Shown here in pieces: positions 21,341-29,953 of a stretch of DNA of 64,000 bases. The stretch comes from Betaproteobacteria bacterium (lineage in GTDB: Bacteria > Pseudomonadota > Gammaproteobacteria > Burkholderiales > SG8-39). Numbering within the stretch: the first letter of the stretch is position 1; each line of letters begins with the position of its first letter. Where the stretch lies: the NCBI GenBank assembly GCA_016713125.1, contig JADJPT010000002.1, forward strand, positions 248,001 through 312,000. The letters are read 5' to 3'. A program made the position numbers and the translations under genes. Under the pieces are notes generated by a model. It saw only the letters and a program-made list of their open reading frames with translations, was not told the DNA's origin and ran no database searches.

Positions 21341-23440
21341 CGCGACCAGCACGATTCCTTGCAGCGTGCCGCCACCCCAGTTGTTCGCGCCGCCGGTCAG
21401 CGTGACCACGCCGGTGCCGGTGAGCGTTCCGCCGTTGAACACGAGATCGGCGATGCTCGCACTGCCGCCGGCATTGAAGGTGCCGCCGAAAATGGACACC
21501 GTCGAGTTGAACACCGAGGCGTTGGCAAAACTCAGGCTGCCGCTGGTGATCGACAGGGCCTCGTTCGACTGGATGCTGCCGGCCACCGCCGCGCCGCCGG
21601 TGCCGAGCGTGATGGTCGGGGTACCGGCGATGTCGAGGACCACGTCGTCGGTCATCAGCGGCACCAGGTCGTCGTCCCAGTTGGCCGCGAGGAACCAGCT
21701 GGTGTTGCCGCCGCCACCGCCGTCCCAGGTCTTGGCCGTACTGCCGAGATAGGCTTTGCCCGCGGCGTCCTTGAACGCCAGAGGCAGGTTGCCCGCGCCC
21801 GTGACGGAGCCGAAGTTGCCGGTCCGGCCGCTGACCGCATAGTTCAGGAAGTTGTGCTTGTCGCTCGCGCTTTCGGCATAGCCCAGCGTCACCGAGAGGT
21901 TGCCCGCGAGGCTGACGTTGCCGGTCACGTTCAGCACATCGCGGCTGACGGCCGTGGGAATGTCGATCGCCAGGGTGCCGTTGGCGGTCTGGGCGTAGTG
22001 GCCGGCGATGTTCAGCGTGCCGAGGTTGCCCGCGCCGCCGGGCGACACGATCCCCTCGTTGGTGAATGTCGCCGCGCCCAGGCTCACGTTGCCGGAACCG
22101 CGCAGCGTTCCGTAGTTCGTGAGCCCCGAGGTCGCATTCACCCCGCCGCCGGCGAGGACGAGCTGCCCGCTCTGCGTGAATGCGTTGGTGATGTCGAGGT
22201 TGCCGCTGCTGATGGTGAGCGTGCCGTTGCCCGCATTGGTGAACGGGTTGCCCGGGTTGTAGTTCACCCCACCGTTGAACTCCATCAGCCCGGAGTTCAC
22301 GATCACGGCGCCGCCGTTGGCGGCCCAGGGCGTGGTGATTGCGGTGGTGATCAGCGTCGATCCCGTATTGGTGTAGGTCACCCCGCCGCTGACCAGACTG
22401 ATCTGCCCGCCCGACAGCGTCAGGTTGCCGCTGTTGATCCAGTTGCGGCTCACACCCACCGTGTTGCTGATCGTCGTCGTGCCGGGGGGCACCAGATTCC
22501 CGCCACTGCCGCTCACGGTGCCGCCGGAAACGATGAACGCCCCGGCGATCGTGATGTCGCCCGCCGTGTTGCGCGTCAGGTCTCCGCCGCTCATGTCCAG
22601 TCGCGGCAGATTTCCGGACAGCACGTCCAGTGTGCCCCCCGACAACAGGATCTGCCCCGTCCCGGTGAAGGTCCCTGCCGATTGCAGCGCAGTCGTCGAC
22701 CCGGCAGTATTGAACCGGCGGCCCGCGCCGATGTTGATCGTGCCGTTGTGCGTGAATCCGTTGGTGGTGACGAGGTTGCCGCCATTCAGATCGATCGTCG
22801 CCCCGGCCAGGTTCGTGAACGGATTGCCCGGGTTGTACTCCGCCGAACCGTTGAACTCCATCAACCCGCTGTTGACGACTGCGGCGCCGCCGTTGGCGCC
22901 CCAGGGCGTGCTGACCCCGGTGGTGATCAGCGTCGATCCCGTATTGGTATAGGTCACCCCGCCGCTGACCAGACTGATCTGCCCACCCGACAGCGTCAGG
23001 TTGCCGCTGTTGATCCAGTTGCGGCTCACACCCACCGTGTTGCTGATCGTCGTCGTGCCGGGGGTCACCAGATTCCCGCCACTGCCGCTCACGGTGCCGC
23101 CGGAAACGTTGAACGCCCCGGCGATCGTGATGTCGCCCGCCGTGCTGCGCGTCAGGTCTCCGCCGCTCATGTCCAGTCGCGGCAGATTCCCGGACAGCAC
23201 GTCCAGCACGCCCCCCGACAACAGGATCTGCCCCGTGCCGGTGAAGTTCGCCGCCGATTGCAGCGTGGTTGTCGACCCGGCAGTATTGAACCGGCGGCCC
23301 GCGCCGATGTTGATCGTGCCGTTGTGCGTGAATCCGTTGGTGGTGACGAGGTTGCCGCCATTCAGATCGATCGTCGCCCCGGCCAGGTTCGTGAACGGAT
23401 TGCCCGGGTTGTACTCCGCCGAACCGTTGAACTCCATCAA
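18788..23440 (-). CDS. Exoprotein segment 4: repeat arrays A and B
   Basis: The longest uninterrupted piece, 1550 residues. It begins with two and a half units of array A, passes through a unique beta-helix region (TAKTWDGGGGGNTSWFLAANW, a block also seen in autotransporter-like proteins) and then four units of array B (NQGNVVWTAGTLDKTGSGTA, FDIQGDLAIRDTTDTNDGI, LLVNLQNNGLINVQSGTVQV). At 18800 a one-base deletion relative to the paralogous copy at about 20830 ends the frame artificially (FRVSG then a false tail). Confidence 0.75.
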   Translation of the reverse strand: MMEFNGSAEYNPGNPFTNLAGATIDLNGGNLVTTNGFTHNGTINIGAGRRFNTAGSTTTLQSAANFTGTGQILLSGGVLDVLSGNLPRLDMSGGDLTRSTAGDITIAGAFNVSGGTVSGSGGNLVTPGTTTISNTVGVSRNWINSGNLTLSGGQISLVSGGVTYTNTGSTLITTGVSTPWGANGGAAVVNSGLMEFNGSAEYNPGNPFTNLAGATIDLNGGNLVTTNGFTHNGTINIGAGRRFNTAGSTTALQSAGTFTGTGQILLSGGTLDVLSGNLPRLDMSGGDLTRNTAGDITIAGAFIVSGGTVSGSGGNLVPPGTTTISNTVGVSRNWINSGNLTLSGGQISLVSGGVTYTNTGSTLITTAITTPWAANGGAVIVNSGLMEFNGGVNYNPGNPFTNAGNGTLTISSGNLDITNAFTQSGQLVLAGGGVNATSGLTNYGTLRGSGNVSLGAATFTNEGIVSPGGAGNLGTLNIAGHYAQTANGTLAIDIPTAVSRDVLNVTGNVSLAGNLSVTLGYAESASDKHNFLNYAVSGRTGNFGSVTGAGNLPLAFKDAAGKAYLGSTAKTWDGGGGGNTSWFLAANWDDDLVPLMTDDVVLDIAGTPTITLGTGGAAVAGSIQSNEALSITSGSLSFANASVFNSTVSIFGGTFNAGGSASIADLVFNGGTLTGTGVVTLTGGANNWGGGTLQGIVLVAPGATLTLNGAGSKYLSSGAVLTNQGNVVWTAGTLDKTGSGTATFTNASGALFDIQGDLAIKDTTDLNDGIFTLSLVNQTGGEIRRSAGSGTVQLGGRSGFGNDDDLLVNLQNNGLINVQSGTVQVNDIGTTTSNGGSFQIAAGAVFDLVAGTHSMGNGSAGGAGQFRVSGATLAVNTGQSFEVSNLAFNSGTVSGPGELLVTGNGSAWNGGTLNGNVRVASGGLLTLAGGTKVLQNGAQITNQGNVVWSAGTLDKTGSGTATITNASGALFDIQGNLLAGDTTDNNDGVLTLTFVNQSGGELRRSAGTGTAQLGLRTGAGNDDDLLFNLQNNGSFNVSTGTVRINHADTAASSGGSFQIAAGAAIDYASGTHNFSNMSGSGTGILRLSGGAINYAGASGMGYLELSGGTLSVNAGATVSTPDLTFSGGTLAGTGQLSLTGEGNWSGGVLSGNLRVASGGTLYLNGAGSKYLSSGAVLTNQGNVVWTAGTLDKTGSGTATFTNASGALFDIQGDLAIRDTTDTQDGIFTLSLLNQSGGEIRRSAGSGTVLLGKHTGAGADDDLLVNLQNNGLINVQTGTVQVNEYGTTTANGGSFQIGAGAVFNVVAGTHNFGGMSSSGAGQWRISGGTVGVNAAATANMSNLAFNGGTLTGPGEVLITGNGSVWDGGVFSGNLRVASGGVLTINGAGSKYLASGAQITNQGNVVWTAGTLDKTGLGTATFTNASGALFDIQGDLAIRDTTDTNDGILTLSLVNQTGGEMRRSAGSGTVQLGGRTGAGADDDLLVNLQNNGLINVQSGTVQVNQYGTTTSNGGSFQIAAGAVFDLVAGTHSMGNGSAGGAGQFRVSGRRWR

Positions 23441-24780
23441 CCCGCTGTTGACGACTGCGGCGCCGCCGTTGGCGCCCCCAGGGCGTGGTGACCCCGGTGG
23501 TGATCAGCGTCGATCCCGTATTGGTGTAGGTCACCCCGCCGCCGACCAGACTGATCTGCACGCCCGACAGCGTCAGGTTGCCGCTGTTGATCCAGTTGCG
23601 GTCCACAGTCACCGTGTTGCTGATCGCCGTCGTGCCGGGGGTCACCAGATTCCCGCCACCGCCTGAGGCCAGGCCGCCGCCGGAAACGTTGAACGCCCCG
23701 GCGATCGTGATGTCGCCCGCCGTGCTGCGCGTCAGGCTGCCGCCGGTCATGTCCAGTCGCGGCAGGTTGCCGCTCAGCACGTCCAGCACGCCCCCCGACA
23801 ACAGGATCTGCCCCGTGCCGGTGAAGTTCGCCGCCGATTGCAGCGTGGTCGTCGACCCGGCAGTATTGAACCGGCGGCCCGCGCCGATGTTGATCGTGCC
23901 GTTCTGCGTGAATCCGTTGGTGGTGACGAGGTTGCCGCCATTCAGATCGATCGTCGCCCCGGCCAGGTTCGTGAACGGGTTGTTCGGGTTGTACTCCACC
24001 GCCCCGTTGAACTCCATCAGCCCGCTGTTCACGATTGCCGCGCCGCCGTTGGTGCCCCACGGCGTCGAATCCGACGTGGTCAGCGTCATCGTGCCCTGGT
24101 TGGTGTAGGTCTTCACGCCGAGCAGACCGATCTCGCCAGCCGCCGACAGCGTCAGGTTGCCGGTGTTGGTCCAGTTGCGGTCCGCGCCCACCAGGCCGGT
24201 GACCGCTGTCGTCCCCGCCGTCACGAGGTTCCCGCCACCGCCTGCGGTCAGGCTGCCGCCGGAGACGTTGAACGCCCGCTGATCGCGGATATCGCCTGCC
24301 GCCGTGCTGCGTCACGGGTGCCGCCGGTCACGTCCAGTCGCGGCAGGTTGCCGCTCAGCACGTCGAGCGTGCCGCCTGACGACAGCAGGATCTGGCCCGT
24401 CCTGCGAAGTTCGCCGCCGATTGCAGTGTCACCGTCGATCCGGCGATGCTGAAGCGGCGGCCCGCGTTGATGCTGGATCGTGCCGTTCTGCGTGAATCCG
24501 TTGTTGGTGACGAGGTTGCCGGTTCAGATCGATCGCCGCCCCGGCCAGGTTCGTGAACGGGTTGTGTTCGGTTGTACTCCACCGCCCCGTTGAACCCATC
24601 AGCCCGCTGTTCACGATTGCGCCGCCGCGTTCACATTCCACGGCGTCGAGTCCGTCGTGGTCAACGTCGTCGCCTTGTGTTGGTGTAGGTCACCCCGCCG
24701 CTGACCAGACTGATCTGCCCGCCCGACAGCGTCAGGTTGCCGGTGTTGGTCCAGCTGCGGTCCACGCCCACCGTACCCGT
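22240..24780 (-). repeat. Repeat array A in exoprotein, unit about 576 bp (192 residues)
   Basis: The anchor CAGGTTGCCG(C/G)TGTTG recurs at 22421, 22997, 23574, 24153 and 24733, spacings 576, 577, 579 and 580. The two copies between 22421 and 23574 are near identical, the next is diverged, and the copy at about 24250-24660 is scarred by many small indels. The extra base in the second spacing is the frameshifting C near 23475. Confidence 0.85.
23475..24224 (-). CDS. Exoprotein segment 3: one unit of repeat array A
   Basis: Carries a full copy of the 192-residue unit: ADRNWTNTGNLTL, STPWGTNGGAAIVNSGLMEF, GATIDLNGGNLVTTNGF, INIGAGRRFNTAGSTTTL, ILLSGGVLDVLSGNLPRL. It is in a different frame from segment 4. 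The junction near 23475 shows five C bases where the neighbouring copy at about 22900 has four, which pins the shift to one extra C. Confidence 0.7.
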
Positions 24781-26100
24781 GACCGCTGTCGTACCGGCCG
24801 TGACGAAGCTGCCGGTGCCGGCAAGGCTGCCGGCCGAGGTGTTGGCGTTGCCGTTCACCACCAGGTTGCCCGCGCCCTGCACCGTCCCGCTGCTCATCGA
24901 CAGGCCATCGATCGCGTTGGAGGCCGCCGACAGGGTCAGCACCTCGGAACCGTCGAGGACGGTGGTCATCGCGGTCACGTTCAGGGGGGCATTGAGCGTG
25001 ACGCTGCCTCCGTTGGCGAACACCAGGTTGCCGCTTCCGGTGATGCCCAGCGAGGCGGCATTGAACGTGACCCCCGCGGAAAAGGCGACATCCTTGGAGG
25101 CGCCCGCGGACTTGAACGAGAAATGGTCGTCCGCGGTGTTCGCGTCGAGGTTCGCCGTGCTGTCGATGAGGACCTGGCCGCTGGTGGTCGACAGGCTGAT
25201 GTTCTGACCCGTCCCCCCCGCCGCAATCTGGTAGCCCGACAGGCTCAGGTCGCCGCTGGCCTGCTCGATGTAGATGCCGCCGCTGGTGGCATTGGCGCTC
25301 ACGCTCGGCGTGGCCGAGGTGTTCGGGTTGAGGATCACCGGTGCGTTGGCCGCGCCGATGGCGGCGGCCTGGATGGAGATCTGCCCGGTGCCGGCCGAGG
25401 TGTCGAAATCGACCGCCGCACCGCCGGTGCTGGACAGCGTGCCGCTCACCACCAGCGTGATGGCGTTGCTGGCGATGGAGTCCGCACCGGACAGCAGGGT
25501 CTGCATCGCGCCGCTGCTGGTGAAGCTCAGGTTGTCGTTGGTGGCCAGCGGCGCCTGGAAGCTCCAGCCGCCGTTGCCGGTCTGCACCACGCTCACGGTC
25601 TGCGCCGAGCCCGCATTCGACTGTATGCCGTTGAGGTTCAGCGGACCGTCGACGACGAGATGGATATCGCCCGCGCTGCCCGCGCCTGCGGTCGTCGCCT
25701 GCAGGCCGACCAGGCTGTTGGCCTGAACGCTGAGCGCATTGCCCACGGCGCCGATGCCGCCATTGGCCGACAGCACGACCAGGCCGGAAGCGCCGGGGCG
25801 CAGGTCGTAGCCGCCGCCGGCGTCGCCGAGCAGGCTGCCGCCCAGGCTGCTCAGGGTCACGTTGCCGCCGGTGACGACGCCGTTGGCGCCGATGGTCAGC
25901 GTCCCGCTGGTGCTGACCTGCAGCTGCGCCGCGCCGCCGAGGTTGGCCGTCAGCACGCTGAACGCGTTCGAGGCGTTGGTCAGCGTGTAGTCGCTCGAAC
26001 CGTTCAGCTCCAGCGAACCGGCGACGATGGGCGCGCTCTGCGTGGTGGCGCCCGAGGCTTCCAGCTCCACGCCGCCGCCGGGGTTGACGATCCCGTTCAC
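24661..26100 (-). CDS. Exoprotein segment 2: beta-helix region
   Basis: A 479-residue open stretch in exoprotein frame with strand-turn repeats (GGGVELEASGATTQSAPIV, NASNAFSVLTANLGGAAQL, GGIYIEQASGDLSLSGYQI). It joins segment 1 through a short piece around 26140-26460 in another frame. At its end it enters the first unit of the 576-base repeat array (SWTNTGNLTLSGGQISLVSG) and then breaks at 24661. The composition is almost free of Cys, as expected for a secreted beta-helix. Confidence 0.7.
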   Translation of the reverse strand: MNGIVNPGGGVELEASGATTQSAPIVAGSLELNGSSDYTLTNASNAFSVLTANLGGAAQLQVSTSGTLTIGANGVVTGGNVTLSSLGGSLLGDAGGGYDLRPGASGLVVLSANGGIGAVGNALSVQANSLVGLQATTAGAGSAGDIHLVVDGPLNLNGIQSNAGSAQTVSVVQTGNGGWSFQAPLATNDNLSFTSSGAMQTLLSGADSIASNAITLVVSGTLSSTGGAAVDFDTSAGTGQISIQAAAIGAANAPVILNPNTSATPSVSANATSGGIYIEQASGDLSLSGYQIAAGGTGQNISLSTTSGQVLIDSTANLDANTADDHFSFKSAGASKDVAFSAGVTFNAASLGITGSGNLVFANGGSVTLNAPLNVTAMTTVLDGSEVLTLSAASNAIDGLSMSSGTVQGAGNLVVNGNANTSAGSLAGTGSFVTAGTTAVTGTVGVDRSWTNTGNLTLSGGQISLVSGGVTYTNTRRRR

Positions 26101-26418
26101 GCCGTCGACGACGGCGATGATCAGCGGGTTGCTGTTCCCTGAACTTGAACTCCGAACCGTTGGTCGTGCCGCCGGCGAGTCGCGTGACGTTGTTGTTCTG
26201 GTCCATCGTCACGCCGGAGCCGCCCGACAGGCTCACGTTGGCCGCCGTCAGCGTCGCACCGCCGTTCTGCACGATCTGGCTGCCGCCCACGTTGCTGGTG
26301 ATGAACGCCAGGCTGGAGGCCGTCAGCGACACGGCGCTGGCGAAGCGCAGCCCGCCCGTCGAGGCCGAATCGCCCACGCGCACCGCCGCGGCATTGATGT
26401 CGTTCAACTCGGCGGCCG

Positions 26419-28080
26419 TCAGGCCGAGCACCAGGTTGCCGTCGGCGGCGCCGATCGGATTTCCACGTTGGCATTGGCGCGCGTCAGCGTGACCACGCTG
26501 GCGCCCGCGTCGATGGCGCTGGCGCCACCCGACAGCCACATGGAATCGGCCATCAGCTTGATCGCGCCGCCGTTGGAATGCAGCTTGCCCAGTCCGTTGT
26601 GCGTGATGCCCGCGTTGCCCAGTGCCGTCAGCGTGATCGATCCGCCGCCGGTGGTGACGTTGCCGCCGGCGGCGATGTCCACCCACTGACCGATGGCGCT
26701 GAAGTTGCCGCCCGCCGTCTGCACCTGCGAACCGATGTTCACGTTGCCGCTGCCGTTGTTGTCCTGGTCGGCCGTGATGTTGACGTTCAGCGCCGAAGCG
26801 TTGGAGGTGATGGCGTAGTTGATGTTGACGTTGCGGTTGGCGAGGATGGCGAAGAACGACGTCGATCCGCCGGTCTTGGTGACCGGCGCGTTGATGGTCA
26901 CGTCGCCGTTGCCGGTGCCGCCCGGCAGGCTGGTGTCCAGCGTGACCGAGCCGCCGTTGTTCAGCGCGGCTTCCAGCGTGGACGTGCTCAGGAGCGAGGG
27001 ACTGCCGATCGAGGTCGGCGGAAAACCGGTCCGCCCGAGATGTTGAGGTCGGTGGTGTTCATGACGACGATGTCTTCCGGGTCCAGCCACCAGTGCCCGC
27101 CCCGGCCCTGCGGCGCCGACAGGTCCGGCGCTCGCGTCGCCTCCAGGTAGCGCTTGCCGGAGGTTTCCACGAAGCCGCCGTTGCCGCCAGTCGCCCCGCC
27201 GCGCACGCTGAGCGCGCCGTGCACGCGCGCAGTCTCGTCCGCCCAGGCGATCACCTTGCCGCCGTCGCCGCGCGACACCGCATCGGCGCGCACCTGCACC
27301 TCCGGACCGATGTACACGGACCGGGCGTTCTTGACCTGCGCGTTGCGCCCCCTGGAAATCCCCGCCGATCAGGATGGTGCCGCCGCCGTTGGCGCCCGAG
27401 GCATCCACGACCGCCTGATCGATCAGGCCGACGTTCTCGCCGAGGATGCGTATCGTGCCGCCCTTGTCCTCGCTGGCCTTGGCCTCGACGCGACCCGACA
27501 CCAGGGTGGTGCCGGTGTCCGACTGGATATGCACCTCACCGGCGGATTTGCCGCTGGCGCTGGTGACGCTGCCCTTGTCCAGCGTGACGTTGCCGCTGGC
27601 CTTGAAGACGATCCTGCCGTTCTCGCCGCGCACCACCGAGTCGGCGCGCACGCTGCCTTTCTGCTGGATCACGCCGGCGTAGATGCCCGCCTTGCCACCC
27701 GCGGTGATCATGCTGCCGAGGTTCAGCGCGGTGCCGCCGGCGGTGATCTCGACGCGCAGGTTGGGGTCGTCGGAATCGACCAGCTTGACGCTCCTGCCGG
27801 CGGCCAGGATCACCTCGCCCTTGGGCGAAGTGATGATGCCGCTGTTGGTGACGTCGCTGCCGATCAGGTACACCTGCCCGCCCTGCGGAGTGGTGATCTG
27901 CCCCTGGTTTTCGACCTTGCCGGCCACCGCGCCGGCCTGGAAGTTCAGCTTGCCGGCGAGGAAGTCGGCATTGGAGATGTTCAGCGTCGAAGCCGTGAGG
28001 CCCTGAACCTCGATGCGCGCGCCCTGCCCGAACAGGATGCCGTTCGGGTTGATCAGGAACACCCGGCCGTTGGACTGCAA
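26419..28080 (-). CDS. Exoprotein segment 1: TPS domain and first beta-helix part
   Basis: Holds the conserved end of the two-partner-secretion domain: SNGRVFLINPNGILFGQGA, then VQGLTASTLNISNADFLAGK, as in HMW1/FhaB-type exoproteins that are recognised by an ShlB/FhaC partner. Beta-helix repeats follow (GEVILAAGRSVKLVD, GGTIRILGENVGLID). The reading leaves this frame near 27350. It continues in 26988-27317 with WADETARVHGALSVRGG and WWLDPEDIVV, a block typical of this class, and returns near 27030. The true reading leaves again near 26460. The first codon is a TTG inside the domain, so this is not a real start. Confidence 0.75.
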   Translation of the reverse strand: MQSNGRVFLINPNGILFGQGARIEVQGLTASTLNISNADFLAGKLNFQAGAVAGKVENQGQITTPQGGQVYLIGSDVTNSGIITSPKGEVILAAGRSVKLVDSDDPNLRVEITAGGTALNLGSMITAGGKAGIYAGVIQQKGSVRADSVVRGENGRIVFKASGNVTLDKGSVTSASGKSAGEVHIQSDTGTTLVSGRVEAKASEDKGGTIRILGENVGLIDQAVVDASGANGGGTILIGGDFQGAQRAGQERPVRVHRSGGAGARRCGVARRRRQGDRLGGRDCARARRAQRARRGDWRQRRLRGNLRQALPGGDASAGPVGAAGPGRALVAGPGRHRRHEHHRPQHLGRTGFPPTSIGSPSLLSTSTLEAALNNGGSVTLDTSLPGGTGNGDVTINAPVTKTGGSTSFFAILANRNVNINYAITSNASALNVNITADQDNNGSGNVNIGSQVQTAGGNFSAIGQWVDIAAGGNVTTGGGSITLTALGNAGITHNGLGKLHSNGGAIKLMADSMWLSGGASAIDAGASVVTLTRANANVEIRSAPPTATWCSA

Positions 28081-28246
28081 TGCGCCGAGGATCTGCGAGG
28101 GATCCCCCCGTCATCTTCCCAGCTTCCCCCTGGTTCGGACTTTCCGCCTGGCGCGGAAATCCACCTTTATCTTCTTATCCGAGCCTGCGTTCCACGGCAA
28201 TTGTCCATCGGGACATTGCGTGAACTACTTCACATTATTTCTTCCG

Positions 28247-29897
28247 TCAGAACGACCAGACGCCGCCCAGGTGAAACCGGAACCGGCCTTTCACGCGCGT
28301 GCCGCCCTCGTCGAGGATCTGCGCCACGTCGAAACGTATCGAGGTGCTCTTCTGGAATCCATAGCGCAGGCCCACGCCGGCGCTGGCGAAACCGTTGGCC
28401 AGCGTCTCGCCGGCCAGGGGCTTCACGCGCGAGGTGCGTCCGAGGTCGTAGAAGCCCAGCAGGCGCAGGTTGGCTTCGCCCAGGCCGAGCTGCTTGCCCA
28501 GGTCGGGGCCGTACACCTCCAGCGAGGCGCTGTGGCCGCGATCGTCCGCCCGCTCGCGTTCCATGAAGCCGCGCACCGAGGACTGCCCGCCGATGCCGAA
28601 CTGTTCGGGCGGGGTCAGCACCTCGTCGGTGTGCTGCATGTCCAGGCGCGCCCGCAGCTGCCAGTCGTCGGCCAGCGCGTGGGCGTAGTTCAGGCCGAAG
28701 CGATACACCCAGTAATTGCTCCTGGCGCCGAAGCGCGCGCGCCCCAGCGCTTCGGTGTCGCCGCGCGCGCCGCTTTCCAGGTTGGTGTTCGCGCTGACGT
28801 TGAACGACAGCTGGCCCGAGGACAGGGCCATGCCGGCCACGTAGGTCACCCCGATCGGCGAGAGCGAATAGGTCGCCGCCGCGGCGCCGCAGCCGGCCGC
28901 GCCGAACACGCCCAGCGCGCAGTTGTTGCGGTACATGCGGTGGTCCAGCGACCACACCAGCTTGTGGTCGTAGCCCGGCATGGGGCGGTCGAGCTGGCGG
29001 TTGTAGCGCACGCCGAGCACGCCGCCGCGGCCGGTGAAGGTCAGCGGTCCGGCCGGCGTGGCGGTGGTGCCGGTGTTCACGTCCGAATAGCCGACCACGA
29101 AATCCATCGAGGCGCCCTGCGCATACAGCGGCAGGTGGTAGCCAAGGCTGTACACCGACACCAGGCGCGGTTCCTCGATCGAGGTGACGTACTGCAGCGT
29201 CATCGCGTGATCGCGGCCGAACAGGTTGGAATTCTGGAAACCGACGCCGACACGGTGGTAACCGGTCGCCCCGCTGCCGGTGTTGTCGAGGGTCACGAAC
29301 CACTTCTTCGGGTTCTCGTCGGTGACGTCGACGATGGCGTCGACCTCGCCCTCCTTCTCGCCGGCGCGCAGCGTGACGTTGGTCTGCTTGGCCGGCGACT
29401 CGTTGACGATGCGCAGGTTGCGCGACACATCGTTGGCGTTGGGCGTGGTGCCCGGGCGCAGGCTGGGCAGGCTCTGCGCGCACGTTGGCCTCGTCGAAGA
29501 ACTTGTTGCCCTTGATCTCGAGTTTGGCGATGCGCGACTCGATCACCTTGAGCACGACCACGCTCTTGTCGAGCTCCTGCTCGGGCAGGTAGATCTGCAC
29601 GGCGCTGTAGCCGCGCGCACGGTAGGCATTCTCCAGCGCCTCGAGCGCGCGCTGCACGTCGCCGAAATCGCGCCGCTTCCCGGCATAGGGCGCGACGCTG
29701 CCGCCCACCTCGGCCGGACTCAGCAGCGAGGCACCCTGCACATCGAAGCGCTCGATGTCGAAGCGCAGCTCATCCGGCGTCTGCACCTCGCCCGGCGCGG
29801 GCGCGGCAGGCGCAGGCGCGGGCTGCGCCAGAGCACACGCCTGGAACGCCGCCAGCAGCAGACCGGCCAGCGATTTGGTGAGAAGTCTCTTTTTCAT
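28247..29897 (-). CDS. ShlB/FhaC/HecB-family outer-membrane translocator (TpsB), frameshifted
   Basis: Omp85-superfamily pore that exports the exoprotein encoded downstream. The N-terminus has a signal peptide (LLTKSLAGLLLAAFQACALAQ) and a Pro/Ala-rich stretch. A POTRA domain follows (RFDIERFDVQGASLLSPAEV, then RARGYSAVQIYLPEQ and KVIESRIAKLEIKGNKFF). Near 29480 the frame changes within the expected LRPGTTPNANDVSRNLR segment. The rest is a beta-barrel with the conserved VRGF-type motif (SSVRGFMERERADDRGH) and a terminal aromatic (GGVWSF). The combined length of about 550 residues is normal. The shift looks like a one-base error. Confidence 0.88.
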
Positions 29898-29910
29898 GGA
29901 ATTTCATGCA

Positions 29911-29940
29911 ATTAGACCGGACTCCTCACAATTTAGTCAA
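29911..29940 (-). promoter_or_regulatory. Possible promoter of the two-partner-secretion operon
   Basis: On the minus strand TTGACT (29935-29940) and TCTAAT (29911-29916) are separated by 18 bases, 13 bases ahead of the translocator start, in the only AT-rich stretch nearby. A GAGGAG lies between the two boxes, so the start of transcription is not certain. Confidence 0.35.
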
Positions 29941-29953
29941 TTGTCCTGAAGTC

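Larger units (their letters stand above)
15022..28114 (-). pseudogene. Giant two-partner-secretion exoprotein (hemagglutinin-like), multiply frameshifted
   Basis: One continuous beta-helix-type exoprotein can be followed across about 13.1 kb (over 4300 codons) by switching frame near 27350, 27030, 26460, 26140, 24660, 23475, 18800 and 18100. It opens in the TPS domain (SNGRVFLINPNGILFGQGA), runs through thousands of Gly/Asn/Thr/Ser-rich strand repeats and ends with a Glu/Lys/Arg-rich tail at 15022. The signal peptide and roughly the first 85 residues of a normal TPS domain are missing: an ATG at 28114 with an AGGGGGAAG ribosome site leads into DPSQILGALQ in a different frame, with a TGA directly upstream in the TPS frame. 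The translocator gene lies upstream. It is either an assembly-damaged intact gene or a decayed one. Confidence 0.8.

Noticed and set aside
18360..24780. Regular repeats as a possible CRISPR array
   Set aside because: The period is 576-711 bases, the repeats are translated in frame as beta-helix units, and there is no short repeat-spacer structure and no cas gene.
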